Positions 61,162 through 64,000 of a DNA stretch of 64,000 bases are shown piece by piece. The position numbers were made by a program, and so were the translations under genes. Each line of letters opens with the position of its first letter. Position 1 is the first letter of the stretch. The DNA is from Ruminococcus sp. (GTDB taxonomy: Bacteria; Bacillota; Clostridia; Oscillospirales; Ruminococcaceae). The DNA lies in NCBI GenBank assembly GCA_015066975.1, contig SVNI01000001.1:124001-188000 (forward strand). The letters are read 5' to 3'. The notes below the pieces were generated by a model. That model was not told the DNA's origin and did not search any database. It saw only the letters and a list, made by a program, of their open reading frames with translations.

Positions 61162-63632
61162 GTGTATTTCTGATTTTGATGGCAGTCAGCATGTTTCTGT
61201 GTCTCGCGACGAGCTGTCTTCTGTTTTATAAAAGGCATGTCGCGGAAATTCTGACATTGGGGATTTCCTGGTTTTTCTGTTCCTATGTATTCAGTACAAT
61301 GATATTATTTCTGCTGGATGTGTATCAGCTCGAACGCGGAATGCAGGCGACATGTTTCACGGATGCCGTGGCATTTCTAACGGCGGTGCTCACTTGCAGG
61401 AAAGTACCTTTGCAGGAGCTGAAAGAGGGATTCAGTCCCGAAAAGGAACTGAAAGTGTTTGTGATTCCTCTGCTGGTTGCCCTCATAGGAATGCCTTTTG
61501 TCAGTCAGAAGAATGAACTGTTCGGCATGGGACAGGATGAGGGCGTTTATCAGTGCGTGGCGATTAATTTCATGAATGGTTATGATGACCGCCAGCAGGA
61601 TTTTGAAGAATATCAGCTTCTGGAATCTGATGAAGCAAGGGAAAATTTTCAGATAGCCGTGCATAATAAGCTTGTCGGATATGATATTCCAAGCAAAGAT
61701 TATCCCGAAACCGTCTATGACCGTGATATCAGTCCGGTATCAGGGATTTATCACGGCATACCGACATATGCAGCATTGCTTGCCATGTGGGGAACGGTGA
61801 CGGGAATAGAACACATGGCGGATATTCAGACAGTATTCTATCTGCTGAGTGTTTTTCTGATTTGCTTTGTCTGCGATAATTTAAAGCTGAAAGCCTTTTC
61901 CAAATTGATTTCTGCTGTGATGTTAGCATTGTCGCCGGTGGTGATATGGGTAGCAAAATCTTCTCTGACGGAAATGTTTCTTGCTGTTCTGATATTATTA
62001 TTTTTATATTTCCTGACGGATAAAGAACATCCGGAAGATTATTTTTATTCTATCATTCCGATAGGGGTATTCAGTTGTTATCATGTTTCTATCTATACGG
62101 TGATGCCGTATGTGATGATAATCTATGCCGGAATGTATTTCTTCACAAAGCGGAAAGTTTTCGCTTCAATGCTGTTGTTTTCGGTGCTGGGCTATCTGAT
62201 AAGCTATCTCATGATGAGACATATTCAGCCGTTCTACACAATGAATAACTATCGTTTTGTATTCAATCAGCATATCACAATACAGAATATTACAGAAACG
62301 GTACTGCTTACCAGCGGAGTGCTGATAATCCTCTGCATGATATATATTCTAATAATCTGGAAGATGAAAAAAACAGTTTCTTTGGAAACGTTTCTGACAA
62401 AGCGTGAAAATATGGTCATGATGCAGTGGATTCTGGTTTGCCTGACAGCACTTCCGCTGATTTATATCTTATATAAGGCATTCAGCAAGCTGGATTCAAT
62501 TGCAGATGTTTCCGCACTGACACTTGCCGGATTTGTTCTGAATTCGGGAGTGCTGCTGATTCCTGCCGGAGTGATAGTATTATTCATCCGGCCGAAGATA
62601 TTTCTGGAACAGGAAAGCAGGCTTGTGATTTTTGTATCATTTTTCTACTGTATTCTGATATATTCGGCGTTTCTGCGATTCCAGATAGAGTATTATTATT
62701 ATTATGCAAGATATTTAGTGCCGTTTGTTCCGGTGGCAGTATTATTCGCCGTCACAGCACTTGATAAGCTGGATAAAAAAATCATCATGACGGCATCTGC
62801 TGTCAGTGTCTGTGCTGTGATACCCTATTCCGGATTTCTGGTTTCTCATAAAGATGATACTCGTATGGAATGGAATATTCTGGAAGATGTCACGGAACAA
62901 ATCGACAGTCATGACTGCGTTGTGATTGAAACCGGAGTTCTGCCGACAATGTGGCTTCCTGTCCGTGCTATGACGGATGCTTCTGTATTTCCCTCTGAAA
63001 AAAATCTGACAGAACAGCTCAGAAATCTTTCAGGACACTATGAAACAATTTATGTTATCAGTATGACAGATTACACCTATCGGCTTGACGGCAATCTGGA
63101 AATTCTTTACCGGAACACTGTACACTGTTCCGAAGATAAAAATCAGGGAGCATTTTCCTCTATGCCAATGGCATTTTCTGAAACAGAAGAAAATTTATAT
63201 CTCTATCGTTATCTGAATTATCAGACTTTCTATACAGCCGAAGATGTCGAACGCTTCCAGTTATACGGCATTGATGATTATGATAAAGATTTCTGCTGGA
63301 CAATCAGTCAGGCATCTGCGGTGCGCTGTACCCTCCGGAAGAAAGCCTACGCCATGACTCTGACCCTCGGAAGCACTCTCCCTCTGAAAGAAATGGGAAA
63401 GGAAAGATTCACAATCCGGCTTTCCGTCAACGGCATTCTGGCAGATGTGGAAGTCCTCACCCGGCAGAACAATCACCAGATAATTACACTGGAAATTCCC
63501 GAAATCTGCCTGAATGACGGCTCAAACATCATCAGTTTCCAGACAGATGTATGGCAGGCTTCTGCCGTCAATCCTGCTGATACCAGAACTATCGGCATCC
63601 CTATCAAATCACTTGTATTTCAAGAAAGGTAG
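61158..63632 (+). CDS. Multi-pass GT-C-type membrane glycosyltransferase
   Basis: 824 residues from the ATG at 61158, overlapping the previous stop as ATGA. About a dozen membrane helices fill the first 560 residues, and an extracytoplasmic soluble domain of about 250 residues ends in a beta-sandwich. The first large loop has GMGQDEGVYQCVA; an Asp-Glu pair here matches the catalytic acid of GT-C enzymes such as ArnT/PMT. It probably uses a polyprenyl-phosphate sugar to decorate the glycan outside, and the GT2 gene that follows would supply that donor. Exact family is not certain. Confidence 0.8.
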   Translation: MSVFLILMAVSMFLCLATSCLLFYKRHVAEILTLGISWFFCSYVFSTMILFLLDVYQLERGMQATCFTDAVAFLTAVLTCRKVPLQELKEGFSPEKELKVFVIPLLVALIGMPFVSQKNELFGMGQDEGVYQCVAINFMNGYDDRQQDFEEYQLLESDEARENFQIAVHNKLVGYDIPSKDYPETVYDRDISPVSGIYHGIPTYAALLAMWGTVTGIEHMADIQTVFYLLSVFLICFVCDNLKLKAFSKLISAVMLALSPVVIWVAKSSLTEMFLAVLILLFLYFLTDKEHPEDYFYSIIPIGVFSCYHVSIYTVMPYVMIIYAGMYFFTKRKVFASMLLFSVLGYLISYLMMRHIQPFYTMNNYRFVFNQHITIQNITETVLLTSGVLIILCMIYILIIWKMKKTVSLETFLTKRENMVMMQWILVCLTALPLIYILYKAFSKLDSIADVSALTLAGFVLNSGVLLIPAGVIVLFIRPKIFLEQESRLVIFVSFFYCILIYSAFLRFQIEYYYYYARYLVPFVPVAVLFAVTALDKLDKKIIMTASAVSVCAVIPYSGFLVSHKDDTRMEWNILEDVTEQIDSHDCVVIETGVLPTMWLPVRAMTDASVFPSEKNLTEQLRNLSGHYETIYVISMTDYTYRLDGNLEILYRNTVHCSEDKNQGAFSSMPMAFSETEENLYLYRYLNYQTFYTAEDVERFQLYGIDDYDKDFCWTISQASAVRCTLRKKAYAMTLTLGSTLPLKEMGKERFTIRLSVNGILADVEVLTRQNNHQIITLEIPEICLNDGSNIISFQTDVWQASAVNPADTRTIGIPIKSLVFQER

Positions 63633-63638
63633 TGAACT

Positions 63639-64000
63639 ATGAAATTAATCATTCAGATTCCCTGCTATAACGAAGAAGAAACACTCGAGCTTGCCTACCG
63701 GGATTTGCCCCGGAAAATCAAGGGCATTGACGAAATCGAATATTTAATCATCAACGACGGCAGTCAGGACAATACCGTGCAGAAAGCCCGTGAACTCGGC
63801 TTTCATCATATTGTATCATTCAAACAGAACAAAGGACTTGCCAAAGGCTTCATGGCTGGACTGGATGCCTGTCTGCATCTGGGTGCAGATATTATTGTCA
63901 ATACGGATGCCGATAATCAGTACTGCGGTGCGGATATTAAAAAGCTTGTCCGTCCGATTCTTGAGAATAAAGCTGATATTGTCATTGGTGAAAGACCTAT
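63639..64000 (+). CDS. GT2 glycosyltransferase, polyprenyl-phosphate mannosyl/glucosyl type (3' end beyond window)
   Basis: The first 120 codons are present and open at the window edge. [50 protein letters not shown] and the DxD-type NTDADNQY show a GT2 enzyme of the DPM1/GtrB group, which makes polyprenyl-phosphate sugars. It would feed the GT-C enzyme directly upstream. ATG at 63639 after AGAAAGGT, 6 nt downstream of the GT-C stop. Confidence 0.9.
   Translation, partial: MKLIIQIPCYNEEETLELAYRDLPRKIKGIDEIEYLIINDGSQDNTVQKARELGFHHIVSFKQNKGLAKGFMAGLDACLHLGADIIVNTDADNQYCGADIKKLVRPILENKADIVIGERP

Overview
The window reads as chromosomal DNA of a gut or rumen Ruminococcus-like member of the Clostridia (Oscillospiraceae). 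Grounds: mid-40s GC by eye; Firmicutes genes such as RNase J, GdpP and TmcAL; strong AAGGAG-type ribosome sites with frequent TTG starts; and polysaccharide-degrading genes, namely a GH74 xyloglucanase lipoprotein, a GH36 alpha-galactosidase and a secreted protein ending in a type I dockerin. Species is not assignable from sequence alone.

Layout. 1-8985 (minus): a tightly packed run ung-metF-(immunity-like)-(MetH activation domain)-metH-(SMI1/KNR4 gene with a stop at codon 4)-hypothetical-GH36-GH74. 9021-13384 (plus): a mirror-image divergent promoter, an EAL protein with a beta-solenoid-like tail, ychF and cdd. 13398-22329: an orphan sugar-binding lipoprotein, rnhA, ackA, tmcAL, a HAD phosphatase, an orphan phage-type protein, a membrane protein and purA. 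22607-24477: a DpnII-type restriction-modification pair. 24481-33899 (minus): rnjA-gdpP-rplI-dnaB-tilS-ftsH behind a perfect-consensus promoter and a structured leader of about 290 nt. 33974-42374: a degenerate nucleotidyltransferase/phosphomannomutase fusion, zinc-ribbon protein, frameshifted pseudogene, six-repeat secreted protein, glucokinase, metY, a transposase scar and tRNA-Pro(CGG). 42475-46685: citrate synthase, then a zinc-ribbon protein followed by a LacI-sensor diguanylate cyclase. 46719-53221: dockerin protein, recR, ybaB, dnaX, SRP RNA, a candidate small RNA and an SCP2-like protein with AT-hook-like tails. 53513-64000 (plus): glgA and then an ABC-transporter-dependent surface polysaccharide cluster that runs off the window.

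How it fits together. Methionine is served by metF, split metH plus its activation-domain partner, and metY. Cyclic dinucleotide signalling appears three times: an EAL protein with all catalytic motifs, a GGDEF protein, and the c-di-AMP hydrolase GdpP. The polysaccharide cluster has a Wzm/Wzt exporter whose Wzt carries a C-terminal recognition domain, next to a methyltransferase with a long coiled coil; this resembles the chain-length-terminating logic of Gram-negative O-antigen export.

The strongest window-wide signal is near-absence of the tetranucleotide GATC: reading every line I found only three, against about 250 expected by chance. That matches the encoded DpnII/Dam-type pair and implies long-standing restriction avoidance. 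Nearly every promoter found has a TTGxxx-17 nt-TATAAT layout.
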